Shown piece by piece: positions 23,791 through 32,490 of a DNA stretch of 64,000 nt. The stretch lies in NCBI RefSeq assembly GCF_017813355.1, contig NZ_JAGIYZ010000001.1:124001-188000 (forward strand), written 5' to 3'. The translations under genes were made by a program, and so were the position numbers. The stretch's first letter is position 1; each line of letters starts with the position of its first letter. The stretch is from Roseomonas nitratireducens (GTDB lineage Bacteria; Pseudomonadota; Alphaproteobacteria; Acetobacterales; Acetobacteraceae). The notes beneath the pieces were generated by a model, which was given only the letters and a program-made list of their open reading frames with translations, searched no databases and had not been told where the DNA came from.

Positions 23791-24654
23791 ATGTCATCCG
23801 CCACCCTCGCCGGCTGCGGCGCGCTGATTCTCTGGGCGTTTCTCGCCCCGCTCGCGCGGCTCGCCGGCGCGCTGCCGCCCTTGCAGATCACGGCGCTGGC
23901 CTTCGCCGCCGGTGGGCTGATCGCGCTCGTCGTCGTCGCGGCGCAAGGCCGGCTGTCGCTGATGCGCCAGGGCGGGCTCGCCTGGGCGCATGGCGTAGGC
24001 GGGCTGTTCGGCTACCACGCGCTGTACTTCGCCGCGCTGGCGCTGGCGCCGGCGGTGGAGGCGAACCTGCTCAACTACCTCTGGCCGCTGCTGATCGTGC
24101 TGCTGTCGGGGCCGATCCTCGGCCTGCCGCTCGGCCCGCGGCGGCTGGCGGGCGTGGCACTCGGCTTCGCAGGCTGCGCGCTGCTGGTGGGCGCGGGCGC
24201 GTCCTTCCCGCCCTCCGCGATGCTCGGCTTCGCCTGCGCCGTCGGCTGCGCGGTGGTCTGGGCGGTCTATTCGGTGACGTCGAAGCGCATGTCGTCGGTG
24301 CCGACCGAGGCGCTGGCTGGCTTCTGCCTTGCCAGCGCGCTGCTCGCCGGCCTTGCGCACCTGCTGTTCGAGGTATCCGTCGCGCCGGATGCGACGCAAT
24401 GGCTGGCGGTGCTGCTGCTCGGCGCCGGGCCGCTCGGCGCAGCGTTCTTCCTGTGGGATGCGGGCATGAAGCGGGGCGACCCGCGGTTGCTCGGCACGCT
24501 GGCCTATGCGGTGCCGGTGGCGTCCACGCTGCTGCTCGTGGCCACGGGCGAAGGCGCGCTGACCTGGCGCGTCGCGCTTGCGGCGCTGCTCGTCGCGGGT
24601 GGCGGGTTGCTGGCGGCGACGGTGCGGGACGACAGCGCGATCAGATCGCACTGA
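23791..24654 (+). CDS. EamA-family transporter (YddG/DMT type)
   Basis: A 287-residue inner-membrane protein with about ten hydrophobic segments in two EamA halves. The first half has the NYLWPLLIVLLSG segment and the second WAVYSVTSKRM, which resemble the aromatic amino acid exporter YddG. The probable role is efflux of amino acids or related metabolites; the substrate is not decidable from sequence. The gene stands alone, divergent from the YvlD-like gene and convergent with the ATPase gene. Confidence 0.88.
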   Translation: MSSATLAGCGALILWAFLAPLARLAGALPPLQITALAFAAGGLIALVVVAAQGRLSLMRQGGLAWAHGVGGLFGYHALYFAALALAPAVEANLLNYLWPLLIVLLSGPILGLPLGPRRLAGVALGFAGCALLVGAGASFPPSAMLGFACAVGCAVVWAVYSVTSKRMSSVPTEALAGFCLASALLAGLAHLLFEVSVAPDATQWLAVLLLGAGPLGAAFFLWDAGMKRGDPRLLGTLAYAVPVASTLLLVATGEGALTWRVALAALLVAGGGLLAATVRDDSAIRSH

Positions 24655-24667
24655 ATCCATGTGATCC

Positions 24668-25345
24668 CTAGGACCGCTCGTCGCTGACGATCCGCCCATC
24701 GACCAGGTGCACGCGCCGCGTCGCGCGGTGCGCGAGGTCCGCGTCATGCGTCACCACGAGGATCGCCCGCCCTTCCTCCGCCGCCAGCCGGCCGAAGATG
24801 TCGAAGACGGCGGCGGCGTTCTTCGTGTCGAGGTTGCCCGTGGGCTCGTCCGCCAGCACCAGCACCGGGTCGTTCGCCAGGGCGCGGGCGATCGCGACGC
24901 GCTGGCGCATGCCGCCCGAAAGCTGCTCCGGCAGCTTCGCCGCGGCGTCCGCGAGGCCGAGTGCCGCAAGCAGGCCGCGCGCCCGCGCCTCCGCCGCATC
25001 GGGCTTCAGCGCGCCGCGCCGGCGGATCGGGATCAGCACGTTGTCGAGCGCGGTGAACTCCGGCAGCAGAAAATGGAACTGGAACACGAAGCCGAGGCGT
25101 GCGAGCCGCAGCGCAGCGAGGTCCGGCGGCGCGAGCAGCGCGGTGTCGCGCCCTTCCAGCAGCACGCGCCCGCTGGTCGGGCGGTCGAGCAGGCCGAGCA
25201 GGTAGAGCAGGGACGACTTCCCCGAGCCCGAAGGGCCGGTGATGGCGACGAACTCGCCGGGCTCGACGGAGAGGTTGATGTCGCTGACGAGGGTGACGCC
25301 TTCCGGCAGGCGCTTCGTCACGGACTCCGCGGCGAGCAAGGTCAT
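24668..25345 (-). CDS. ABC exporter ATPase, LolD/MacB-type
   Basis: A 225-residue ATPase with Walker A GPSGSGKSS near 37, a Q-loop, signature LSGGMRQR and Walker B LVLADEP. The D-loop and the LDTKN that follows are typical of the LolD/MacB/DevA group that powers mechanotransmission-type exporters. It is the third gene of an operon with the FtsX-type permease and HlyD-type adaptor. A strong GC hairpin ends about 9 bases before the start codon. Confidence 0.93.
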   Translation of the reverse strand: MTLLAAESVTKRLPEGVTLVSDINLSVEPGEFVAITGPSGSGKSSLLYLLGLLDRPTSGRVLLEGRDTALLAPPDLAALRLARLGFVFQFHFLLPEFTALDNVLIPIRRRGALKPDAAEARARGLLAALGLADAAAKLPEQLSGGMRQRVAIARALANDPVLVLADEPTGNLDTKNAAAVFDIFGRLAAEEGRAILVVTHDADLAHRATRRVHLVDGRIVSDERS

Positions 25346-25353
25346 CGAAGCGT

Positions 25354-25470
25354 GCGGGGGAGGGGAACCTCCCCCGCCCCCCCTCCCTTCTTTGTCTTCT
25401 GGCGCCGGCCGCGGCCGTCAGTCCCCAACAGACAAAAAAAGGAGGGGGCTCGGGGGAGTTCACTCCCCCG
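25354..25470. repeat. 117-bp palindromic element (family B) inside the exporter operon
   Basis: Small hairpins stand at both ends: GCGGGGGAGG-GGAA-CCTCCCCCGC at 25354-25377 and CGGGGGAG-TTCA-CTCCCCCG at 25451-25470. Between them the arms starting CCCCTCCCTTCTTTGTC and ending GACAAAAAAAGGAGGGGG pair again, around a GC-rich loop near 25400-25425. The first hairpin is repeated exactly at 63664-63687 in front of ribF. It sits 9 bases after the permease stop and just before the ATPase start, where it could tune or interrupt operon expression. Confidence 0.8.
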
Positions 25471-25478
25471 ACCTTCCC

Positions 25479-26723
25479 TCACGCCGCCCCCCTGACGATC
25501 TGCACCGGATCGAGCCGCGCCGCGCGTCGCGCCGGAATGACCGCCGCGATCGCCGCCGAAGCCACCGCGAAGAAGGACGCCACCGCGAAGATCCGCCAGT
25601 CCTGCGCCAGCAGGAAGCGGTCGTTGCCCGCCGGCGTCTCGGTGCGGAATCGTACCTGGCCTAACCCCTCGATCATCAGCTGCCCGATCAGGCAGCCGAG
25701 CGCCGCGCCGAGCAACCCGGCGATGACGCCCTGCACCAGGAACAGCACCTGCACGTCGCGTTCGGTGAAGCCGAGCGACTTGAGGATGGCGATGTCGCGC
25801 GTCTTCTCGAACACCACGGTCGAGATGATGTTGTAGATGCCGAAGGCCGCGACCAGCAGGATCGCGCCCGTCACGCTGTACATGATGGCGTTCTGGATGA
25901 CGAAGACGGTGAGGATGTTGCGGTTCTGCTCCTCCCAGCTCTCCGTGCGGTCGCCGAAGCGGTCCTCGATCTCGCGCGCCAGCGGTTCGGCACGCGTGAC
26001 ATCGGCCAGCCGCAGCAGGATCTGGTTCACGACGTTCGGCCGGTCCTGCAGGGTCTGGTTGACCTTGAGCAGCGTGTAGCCCGCCGATTGGTCGAGGCTG
26101 ACCAGGCCGGTGTGGAAGATGCCGACGATCTTCATCTGCAGCGCGACGCCGCGCGGGGAGACGGCGATGACCGAATCCCCCATCTGCACGCCGAGCCTGA
26201 CCGCGAGCGCATCGCCGATGATCAGCCCGTTGGCTGCCGAGCGAAGATCTTCGAGCCGGCCCTGCAGCATGTCCTTCTCGAGATTGGCGACGCGGCGGTA
26301 GCGCGCGGGCTCGATCCCCGTGACGTTGATCGACACGTCGCGCGAGCCGTAGCGCAGCAGCACGGGCCCGGTGAGGATGGGTGCGACCGCCGCGCCGGGT
26401 ATGGCTTCCAGCACCGCGATCTTGTCGCCCGCGGCGCGGATGCCGCGCGGGCGGTCGCGCGGCTTGACGCCGTTGATCTGCACCGCGCCGTCGGCCAGCG
26501 CGAGCTCGGCCGCCTGGGGCAGTGGGCGGCGCGTCTCGTCCTTGATGACGATGTGCGGCTGAACGTCGATGACCTGCTGGATGAAGTAGGTCTGGAAGCC
26601 GCGCATCAGCGACGCGATGGCGATGAAGAAGGCGACGCCGAGTGCGACGCCGAGCACGCTGACCAGCGTCTGGCGCCTGCGGCGGGAGAGCATGCCGCGC
26701 GCGAGGTCGAGGATGAGCCTCAT
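25479..26723 (-). CDS. FtsX/MacB-type ABC exporter permease
   Basis: A 414-residue membrane protein with one N-terminal transmembrane helix, a large periplasmic domain (about residues 45-280) and three C-terminal helices, the MacB/LolC/DevC layout. The FtsX-like domain begins near NAIMYSVTGAILLVAAFGIYN and includes FEKTRDIAILKSLGFTERDV. Unlike MacB it carries no ATPase domain; that is the next gene. Its start overlaps the adaptor stop by four bases. The exporter probably pumps a lipid-like or peptide compound from the periplasm or inner membrane. Confidence 0.92.
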   Translation of the reverse strand: MRLILDLARGMLSRRRRQTLVSVLGVALGVAFFIAIASLMRGFQTYFIQQVIDVQPHIVIKDETRRPLPQAAELALADGAVQINGVKPRDRPRGIRAAGDKIAVLEAIPGAAVAPILTGPVLLRYGSRDVSINVTGIEPARYRRVANLEKDMLQGRLEDLRSAANGLIIGDALAVRLGVQMGDSVIAVSPRGVALQMKIVGIFHTGLVSLDQSAGYTLLKVNQTLQDRPNVVNQILLRLADVTRAEPLAREIEDRFGDRTESWEEQNRNILTVFVIQNAIMYSVTGAILLVAAFGIYNIISTVVFEKTRDIAILKSLGFTERDVQVLFLVQGVIAGLLGAALGCLIGQLMIEGLGQVRFRTETPAGNDRFLLAQDWRIFAVASFFAVASAAIAAVIPARRAARLDPVQIVRGAA

Positions 26724-27712
26724 GGCCTGAGGCGCACCTGCTGCCCGTCGGCCAGGCCCGCCGGCGGGTTCAGCACCACGACCTCACCGCGCGCGAGGCC
26801 GCGCAGCACCTCGACGGCGCGGGGGCCCTGCACGCCGATGTCGATCGCCCGGCGTTCCACCGTTTCCTGCCGCACGACGAAGACGCCGCCGTCGCGCAGC
26901 GCGGCGGGCGGGACGAGCACGGCGGCGTCGGTTTCCCGCAGCACGATGTTCGCCTCGACCGTCATGCCGATCAGCAGCGGCGTGTCGTCGGGCAGGGCGA
27001 GGCGCACGCGGTAGGATTTGCGTGTCGAATCGCCCTTGGGCGTGATCTGCGCGACGGTCGCGGCGAGCACCTGGCCGGGGAAGGCGTCGGCGCGCAGCAG
27101 CACGCGCTGGCCCTCGCGGACCTGGGCGATGTCCTCCTCGTCCACTTCCGAGGTGACGCGCAGCGGCCGCGGCTCGCCGATCCAGAACAGGGCCGCGGGG
27201 GTGTCCACCACCTCCCCCACCTCGGCGTCGCGGCGGAGCACGATGCCGTCCGAGGGCGCGCGGACGATGTAGTCGTCGAGGCGGCGCTGCGCGGCCTCGG
27301 CCACCGCGCGCACGGCGCGGGCCTCGGATTCCGCCCGGTCGAGCGCGGCGCGGGAAGCGATGTCGCGGGAGACGAGGGTGCGGACGCGGGCGAGTTCTTC
27401 CTGCGCGTAGCGGGCGCGGGCCTCGGCTTCCTCGGCGCGGTGCTGGGCTTCCCGGCTGTCGAGGCGGGCCATGGGCTGGCCTTCGGTGACGCGCTGGCCT
27501 TCCGCGACCAGGACTTCGGTGATGCGGGCGCGGACGGCGGGACCGACCTTGGCCCAGTGCACCGGCTCGACGCTGCCGGTGGCGTAGACGGCGCGGATGG
27601 CCGGGCCGGTGGTGGCCATGGCGATGGCCACGGCGGGCGGCATGGTCCACCAGACCCAGCCGCCGGTGGCGGCGATGGCGAGGAGGGCGAGCAGGATCAG
27701 GCGACGGCGCAT
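26720..27712 (-). CDS. HlyD/MacA-type periplasmic adaptor protein
   Basis: A 330-residue membrane fusion protein with one N-terminal transmembrane anchor (RRRLILLALLAIAATGGWVWW), a lipoyl half (VGPAVRARITEVLVAEGQRV), a coiled-coil hairpin (about 85-150, rich in Ala, Glu and Arg) and a beta-barrel region. It links the FtsX-type permease to an outer-membrane channel encoded elsewhere. The ATG at 27712 puts the anchor at the N-terminus; an upstream in-frame start at 27766 adds 18 unlikely residues. It is the first gene of the exporter operon. Confidence 0.92.
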   Translation of the reverse strand: MRRRLILLALLAIAATGGWVWWTMPPAVAIAMATTGPAIRAVYATGSVEPVHWAKVGPAVRARITEVLVAEGQRVTEGQPMARLDSREAQHRAEEAEARARYAQEELARVRTLVSRDIASRAALDRAESEARAVRAVAEAAQRRLDDYIVRAPSDGIVLRRDAEVGEVVDTPAALFWIGEPRPLRVTSEVDEEDIAQVREGQRVLLRADAFPGQVLAATVAQITPKGDSTRKSYRVRLALPDDTPLLIGMTVEANIVLRETDAAVLVPPAALRDGGVFVVRQETVERRAIDIGVQGPRAVEVLRGLARGEVVVLNPPAGLADGQQVRLRP

Positions 27713-27834
27713 ATCACGGCATGGAGTAGCACGGTGGCCGGGGCCGCGCGCGTTGACGAAACACATGGTTGCATGGCGGGCGCGCGGGGGGTAGAGAGCG
27801 CCGCCCGTGCCGCGCGACCGCGCGGCGTGTCGGG

Positions 27835-27909
<75 letters not shown>

Positions 27910-27987
27910 TTCCCCGGCCCCTGGCCAAGCCGCCCGCATCCCCCTATCCATCGCGGGCAAACGCATCCCAACGACGGCAACGCCCCC

Positions 27988-28215
27988 ATGACCACCACCG
28001 GACCCGTCACCCTGCGCTGGCGCGGCAACGGCAGCGCGCCCGAGACCGAGACCTTCCCCGACCTCGACGCCGCGCTCGACGCGGTCGAGGCGCGGTGGGA
28101 GACGCTGCAGCACCAGGCGCCGCAGATCCTCGACGCGCGGAAGATCCTGCTCATCAGCACCGAGCAGTTGAAGGACGCGATGGTCGAGGACGACGAGACG
28201 CCCGACGGCACCTGA
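27988..28215 (+). CDS. Small acidic hypothetical protein
   Basis: A 75-residue protein beginning MTTTGPVTLRWRGN and ending with an acidic tail (VEDDETPDGT). Codon use matches the genome and the frame is closed neatly between the tRNA and the convergent MFS gene. It has no membrane segment or signal. No known family is recognised. The longer frame starting inside the tRNA was rejected. Confidence 0.6.
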   Translation: MTTTGPVTLRWRGNGSAPETETFPDLDAALDAVEARWETLQHQAPQILDARKILLISTEQLKDAMVEDDETPDGT

Positions 28216-28226
28216 GCCGCCGCGCC

Positions 28227-29387
28227 TCATCGCAGTGGCATCCGCGCCACCCACGCCGCGAGCCCCGCCGTCAGCAGCGCCGCCCCGGCGAAGACCGCGC
28301 CGTAGCCCACCGCGTGCAGCACCGCGCCGAAGGCCAGCGCCCCCACGCTCTGCCCGAGGAACAGCGCCATCGCGAAGGCGGACACCGCGGTCGCCCGCGC
28401 CTCGGGCAGCGCCTCGGTCGCGCGGGCCTGCAGCACGCCGTGGAACATGTAGAAGGCCATGCCGCAGGGCAGCTGCATCAGCGCGACCACCCACCAGCTC
28501 GGCGCCACCGCCATGCCGAGCAGCGCGAGCACCAGCATCGCCCCACCCGCCGCGACCAGGCCGCGTTCGCCCAGCCGCGCGACCAGCCTCTTCGCCGATC
28601 GCGTATAGGCGAAGGCGCCGAGCCCGAAGCCCGCCACCACCAGCCCCGCCTGCGCGGGGGACAGCGCGAAGCGCTCGATCAGGTAGGCGCCGATGAAGGG
28701 GAAGGCGCCGCCGAACAGCGCCGCGCCATCCAGCGCCGCGGCCCCCATCAGCCGCCGCCCCGCCGGGGCGCGCAGCAGCACCCCGTATTGCGAAAGCCCC
28801 AGCCCCCGCACCTTCCCTGACGGCGCCTCCGCCGGCGCGCGCCGCACCAGCAGCAGCCCGACGCCGAGCGCGAGCGCGGCCAGCAGCAGGAAGGACGCCC
28901 GCCACCCCGCGAGCTCCGCGACGATCCCCGACAGCGGCCCGACCAGCAGCTGCGCCATGACCATGCCGGTCAGGAACCGCCCGATCGTCGCCTGACGTTC
29001 CGCATAGGGCACCGCGTCGCCGATCCAGGCGATGGCGAGCGGAATGACCGCGCCCGCGACCAGCCCCGTCGCCGTGCGCAGCAGCGCCATCGACCCCGCA
29101 TCCCAGGCCAGCGCCGACACCGCGAGCCCCAACCCGTAGAGCACCAGCGCCAGCGAGGCGACGCGCACCTTGCCGAACCGGTCGCCGAGCGGCCCGGTCA
29201 CAAGCTGCCCCGCCCCATAGGCCAGGCTGAACCCCGCCACCACCGGCGCGAGCGCCGCGACCCCCACGCCGAAATCCGCCGCCAGCAGCGGCAGCAGCGG
29301 GTCCATCAGCCGCATCCCTCCGCCGGCGGCGAAGCCGGCCGCGGCGAGCAGGGGAAGAAGGGCAAGGTCCGGGCGCAAGCGCCCCAT
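28227..29387 (-). CDS. MFS transporter
   Basis: A 386-residue major facilitator with twelve hydrophobic segments. The loop between helices 2 and 3 reads GPLGDRFGKVRV, the MFS signature. The sequence resembles YnfM/AraJ-type drug and sugar efflux members. The frame continues far upstream without a stop, but the ATG at 29387 places the first helix near the N-terminus and leaves a normal 73-base divergent gap to the TssC-like gene. The substrate is unknown. Confidence 0.9.
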   Translation of the reverse strand: MGRLRPDLALLPLLAAAGFAAGGGMRLMDPLLPLLAADFGVGVAALAPVVAGFSLAYGAGQLVTGPLGDRFGKVRVASLALVLYGLGLAVSALAWDAGSMALLRTATGLVAGAVIPLAIAWIGDAVPYAERQATIGRFLTGMVMAQLLVGPLSGIVAELAGWRASFLLLAALALGVGLLLVRRAPAEAPSGKVRGLGLSQYGVLLRAPAGRRLMGAAALDGAALFGGAFPFIGAYLIERFALSPAQAGLVVAGFGLGAFAYTRSAKRLVARLGERGLVAAGGAMLVLALLGMAVAPSWWVVALMQLPCGMAFYMFHGVLQARATEALPEARATAVSAFAMALFLGQSVGALAFGAVLHAVGYGAVFAGAALLTAGLAAWVARMPLR

Positions 29388-29460
29388 ACGTCGCCGCCCC
29401 CGCCGCCGCGTCAAGACGCCGCCCCCGCTTTCGGCATAGGCTGGCGATGGAGGTGCCGAG

Positions 29461-30696
29461 ATGCCCGACACACAGGATGGCGCGGACGACCCGCTCGCCG
29501 CGATCCTCGCCGCGACCGAGGACACGCAGCGCGCCGCCGCACCTTTGGCCGCCGGCGCCGAGGCCGCGGCGCTCGCCAAGGTCGAGACCGCCATCGCGCT
29601 GCTGCAATCGGCGATCCGCAACCATCCGCGCTTCGTGGCGCTGGAGGCCGCCTGGCGGTCGCTGCACCGCCTCGCCACCGCGCCGCACGACGGGCCGCTG
29701 GTGGTGAAGCTGATGCCGCTGACGAAGCGGGAGGCCGTGCGCGACCAGCGCGCGGTCCAGGACCCTGAGGACAGCGACCTCTGCACCCTTCTCTGGCATG
29801 AGGGCCTGGGCGGCGGTGAACCCTTCGGCCTGCTGCTCGCCGATCTCGAATTCGGGGCGGAGCCCGACGACATCCTCGCGCTGCGCGGCCTGGCCGCCGC
29901 CGGCGCCGGCGCCTTCGTGCCCGTGGTCGCGCATGCCGCGCCCGCGCTGCTCGACCTGCCCGACTGGGGCGCGCTGCCGGCGGCCGGCGGCCTCGCCCGC
30001 ATCCACGAAGGCCCGCGCCACATTCCCTGGCGGTCGCTGCGGGAGAGCGAGGAGGCACGCTTCCTCGCCCTGGTTGCCCCGCGCGTGCTCGCCCGCGGCG
30101 GGGAAGGCGCGCCGCGCTTCACCGGCGGCGGCTGGGTGGTCGCCGCGCGCATCGCCGCATCCTTCGCCCGCGAAGGCTGGGGCGCGGCGATCGAGGGGCG
30201 GGAGGACGGCACCGAGCCCGGCCTGCCGCCGATCGGCCGCGTGCCCACCGAATGCGACCCGGCGGATGGGCAGGAGGTGGCGCTCGCCACGCTCGGCCTC
30301 ACGCTGCTGGTCCCGCGCGGGGCGGACAGCGCGGTGCTGCGCATGGCGCCCACGCTCCATCGCCCGCCGCGCTTCCAGGCGGCGGCGGCGAACCAGGATG
30401 CCGCACTCGCCGCGCGGCTGCCCTGGGTGCTGGCGGTCGGGCGAATCCTGCACGGCGCCGCGCTCCGCGCGCGGGACGAACTGCGCGCCGGGCGCGGCGT
30501 GCGCGCGGCGGAGGCGGCGCTGAACGCCTGGCTCGCGACGCTGGTCGGCCCCGAGGCGCCGCTCGCCGAGGCCCGCGCCGAACTTCCCGCGGCGCAGGGC
30601 CAGCCGGGGGTGCATCACCTGGCGATCCGGCTGCGGCCGCATCTGCCGCAGGGGACGCCATCCGTCGCGCACAAGCTGGTGATGGCGCTGCCCTGA
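29461..30696 (+). CDS. TssC-like (EvpB/VipB) protein, orphan
   Basis: A 411-residue protein related to TssC, the large sheath subunit of type VI secretion systems. Recognisable blocks are LEAAWRSLHRL near 60, VVKLMPLTKREAVRDQ near 80, GGGEPFGLLLADLEF near 117, IPWRSLRESEEARFLALVAPRVLAR near 180-208, and a C-terminal part with a helical Ala/Arg-rich segment. It is shorter than typical TssC (near 490), and no tssB, hcp, tssK or clpV lies beside it. It may be a divergent paralog or part of a different contractile device. The PAAR effector at 17814-18578 is the only other type VI-related gene in the window. Confidence 0.75.
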   Translation: MPDTQDGADDPLAAILAATEDTQRAAAPLAAGAEAAALAKVETAIALLQSAIRNHPRFVALEAAWRSLHRLATAPHDGPLVVKLMPLTKREAVRDQRAVQDPEDSDLCTLLWHEGLGGGEPFGLLLADLEFGAEPDDILALRGLAAAGAGAFVPVVAHAAPALLDLPDWGALPAAGGLARIHEGPRHIPWRSLRESEEARFLALVAPRVLARGGEGAPRFTGGGWVVAARIAASFAREGWGAAIEGREDGTEPGLPPIGRVPTECDPADGQEVALATLGLTLLVPRGADSAVLRMAPTLHRPPRFQAAAANQDAALAARLPWVLAVGRILHGAALRARDELRAGRGVRAAEAALNAWLATLVGPEAPLAEARAELPAAQGQPGVHHLAIRLRPHLPQGTPSVAHKLVMALP

Positions 30697-30727
30697 CCCC
30701 CGGGGCCGGGCCAGCCGGCGCGCAGCC

Positions 30728-31117
30728 CTACCGCGCCACCCGCGCGGCCAGCTCCATCCCCACCGCCGCCACCGTTTCCGCCAGCAGGCGCTGCGCATCG
30801 GCCAGCGCCGGCGGATCCATCCCGCCCAGCCCGTCCCGCAGCCGCGACAGCGTCGCGACCAGGTCCCCCGCGCCATCGGAAGGCGCCGCCGGTTCCTCCC
30901 CCCGGAAGGTCAGCACCACGCCGAGGTTCCGCGCCTCGGGGCTGCCGGCCACGTCCTCGATCACGCGGCGGCGCATTTCCGGCTTGTTCTCGATCCGGCC
31001 GAGGTGATGCCGGTAGCCATCCTCGTCCGGCCAGCGGTTCAGGATGACCGTGTAGAGGTTCACCACGAACTCATGGTCGCTGCCGCCCATCAGGTCGGCA
31101 CCGTCGATCTCCCGCAT
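30728..31117 (-). CDS. DUF4214 domain protein
   Basis: A 129-residue protein with one DUF4214 unit (FVVNLYTVILNRWPDEDGYRH with a following helix and SPEARNL) and an Ala-rich helical C-terminus. The same module occurs at the N-terminus of the sulfotransferase encoded at 12451-13629. The ATG at 31117 follows a GGAGG ribosome site by ten bases. A GTG start at 31186 would overlap the end of tadA and is less likely. The function is unknown. Confidence 0.7.
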   Translation of the reverse strand: MREIDGADLMGGSDHEFVVNLYTVILNRWPDEDGYRHHLGRIENKPEMRRRVIEDVAGSPEARNLGVVLTFRGEEPAAPSDGAGDLVATLSRLRDGLGGMDPPALADAQRLLAETVAAVGMELAARVAR

Positions 31118-31172
31118 GCGCCCCGCGCCTCCGCCCGTCGCGGACGGATCAATCACGATAACGGAACGAAAA

Positions 31173-31613
31173 TCAACGCCGGGCACTGAAGAAATCCTTC
31201 AGCAGCGCGGCGCATTCGGCTTCCCGCACCCCGCCCACCACCTCCGGCACATGGTGGCAGGACGGGGCGGCGAAGATCCGCGCGCCATGGTCCACGCCCC
31301 CGCCCTTCGGGTCGTAGGCGCCGAAGACGACCCGCGCGACCCGGAAGAAGGACGCCGCCTGCGCGCACATCGGGCAGGGTTCCAGCGTGACGGTCAGGGT
31401 GCAGCCGACCAGCCGCGGCGAGCCCAGCCGCGCGGCGGCGTCGCGCAGCACCAGCATCTCCGCATGCGCGGCGGCGTCGCGGCGCGCCTCCACCTCGTTG
31501 CCCGCGCGGGCCAGCACGGTGCCGTCCGGGGCGGTGAGGACGGCACCCACCGGAACCTCCCCCCGCAAGGCGGCGGCGCGGGCTTCCTCGAGCGCGATCT
31601 CGATCGGGGTCAT
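31173..31613 (-). CDS. tadA: tRNA-specific adenosine deaminase
   Basis: A 146-residue member of the cytidine/deoxycytidylate deaminase fold. The zinc site is HAEMLVLRDA near 55 and PCPMC near 86-90; the N-terminus EIALEEARAAALRGEVPVGAVL is typical of TadA. It converts A34 of tRNA-Arg(ACG) to inosine. A run of GC-rich repeats lies upstream of it (31656-31818). Confidence 0.93.
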   Translation of the reverse strand: MTPIEIALEEARAAALRGEVPVGAVLTAPDGTVLARAGNEVEARRDAAAHAEMLVLRDAAARLGSPRLVGCTLTVTLEPCPMCAQAASFFRVARVVFGAYDPKGGGVDHGARIFAAPSCHHVPEVVGGVREAECAALLKDFFSARR

Positions 31614-31655
31614 GGGCGTGGACGCATGGCAGGGGCGGGCACACGCGGCAAGGGT

Positions 31656-31818
31656 TCCGGGGGCGCCGCTCGCCGGGGAGGCGCGGCCTCGCGCGCGCTG
31701 CGTCCGGGGGCGCCGCCCCCGGGCCCCCGCCGGGGAGGCGCGGCCTCGCGCACGTTGCGTCCGGGGGCGCTGCCCCCGGCCCCCCGCCGGGGAGGCGCGG
31801 CCTCCCCGGACCCCTGCG
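31656..31818. repeat. Three tandem family C units (47, 57 and 59 bp)
   Basis: The units begin TCCGGGGGCGC at 31656, 31703 and 31760. Each continues to CGCCGGGGAGGCGCGGCCTC. The first has lost part of the leading hairpin. Each full unit can form two hairpins, CCGGGGGCGC/GCGCCCCCGG-like and GGGGAGGC/GCCTCCCC-like. The third ends 18 bases behind the stop of the transposase-like gene (minus strand), so the array may serve as its 3' end. A fourth copy is at 32491-32553. Confidence 0.85.
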
Positions 31819-31836
31819 ATTCATCCGCCCACGCCA

Positions 31837-32415
31837 TCAGCCGACCGGGACCAGGCAACGAGGGATGGGGCGGCGGCGGGTCGTGTTGCGCAACAGGCGG
31901 ACCGCCAGGCCGGCGATCTCCTCCCACCGCGCGTCGCCGGGATGCCTCGACGCGTCCCGCAGCACCGCCACCAGCGTTTCGGACAAATCCGGATCGGGGA
32001 AGTACCAGGACGGGCCGGGCAGCGCCCGATGGATGCGCAGGCGCCGCGCGAGGATGACCGCGGCGAGGCCCAGCAACCGATGGCAGCGGCGGAACACTGC
32101 GGCGATCCAGGACTGCATGCGGCGGATGGCCCGCGCCGCCCGCCGGCGGGCGGATTCCCGAAGCAACCGCGACCAGACCCCCGCATGGGCCCAGCGGCGG
32201 AACAGGCGATGGATGGTGGAGGTAGGACCATGGTCCGTGGAAACCCGCGACCAGGGGATGTCCGTCGTGGCGATCCGGAAGATGGCATCGAGCTTCCCGC
32301 GCAGGTCCACCACCGGCCGGCCGGCACCCGTGTTCCGCACGAAAGGGAGGAGGGCGGCGTATTCCTCCTCGGTCAGGTTGGACCAGGGGCGGGGGCGGGG
32401 ACGGTGGCGACGCAT
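31837..32415 (-). CDS. DUF4096 transposase-like HTH protein without a DDE domain
   Basis: A 192-residue basic protein. Residues about 12-75 match the DUF4096 HTH region found at the N-terminus of IS5-type transposases: NLTEEEYAALLPFV, GRPVVDLRGKLDAIFRI, then IHRLFRRWAHAGVWSRLL. Instead of the catalytic DDE domain, an Arg/Leu-rich segment follows and then a distinct C-terminal region (PDPDLSETLVAVLRD). It has its own plausible promoter, and family C repeats flank it in direct orientation. It is either a remnant or a separate lineage of small DNA-binding proteins derived from transposases. The upstream extension of the frame is a shadow of the restriction gene. Confidence 0.7.
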   Translation of the reverse strand: MRRHRPRPRPWSNLTEEEYAALLPFVRNTGAGRPVVDLRGKLDAIFRIATTDIPWSRVSTDHGPTSTIHRLFRRWAHAGVWSRLLRESARRRAARAIRRMQSWIAAVFRRCHRLLGLAAVILARRLRIHRALPGPSWYFPDPDLSETLVAVLRDASRHPGDARWEEIAGLAVRLLRNTTRRRPIPRCLVPVG

Positions 32416-32450
32416 GAGAGGGGGGCTCCGGCGGCGGGGGAAAGGGGCGG

Positions 32451-32480
32451 AGCGTAGAGGATTATTTTCCTTTTTGTCAA
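32451..32480 (-). promoter_or_regulatory. Candidate promoter of the transposase-like gene
   Basis: On the minus strand a consensus -35 box TTGACA (32475-32480) is followed after 18 bases by TACGCT (32451-32456) as a possible -10. The region between is unusually A/T-rich for this genome. Transcription would begin about 30 bases before the ATG at 32415. Confidence 0.45.
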
Positions 32481-32490
32481 GATGAGAAGG

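Noticed and set aside
24668-27712. Exporter operon considered as the type I secretion system for the RTX proteins
   Set aside because: The permease is an FtsX/MacB-type protein with a separate LolD-like ATPase; type I systems use a fused ABC transporter.
31837-32415. Transposase-like gene considered as a complete IS5-type element
   Set aside because: There is no DDE domain and no terminal inverted repeats or target duplication could be seen.
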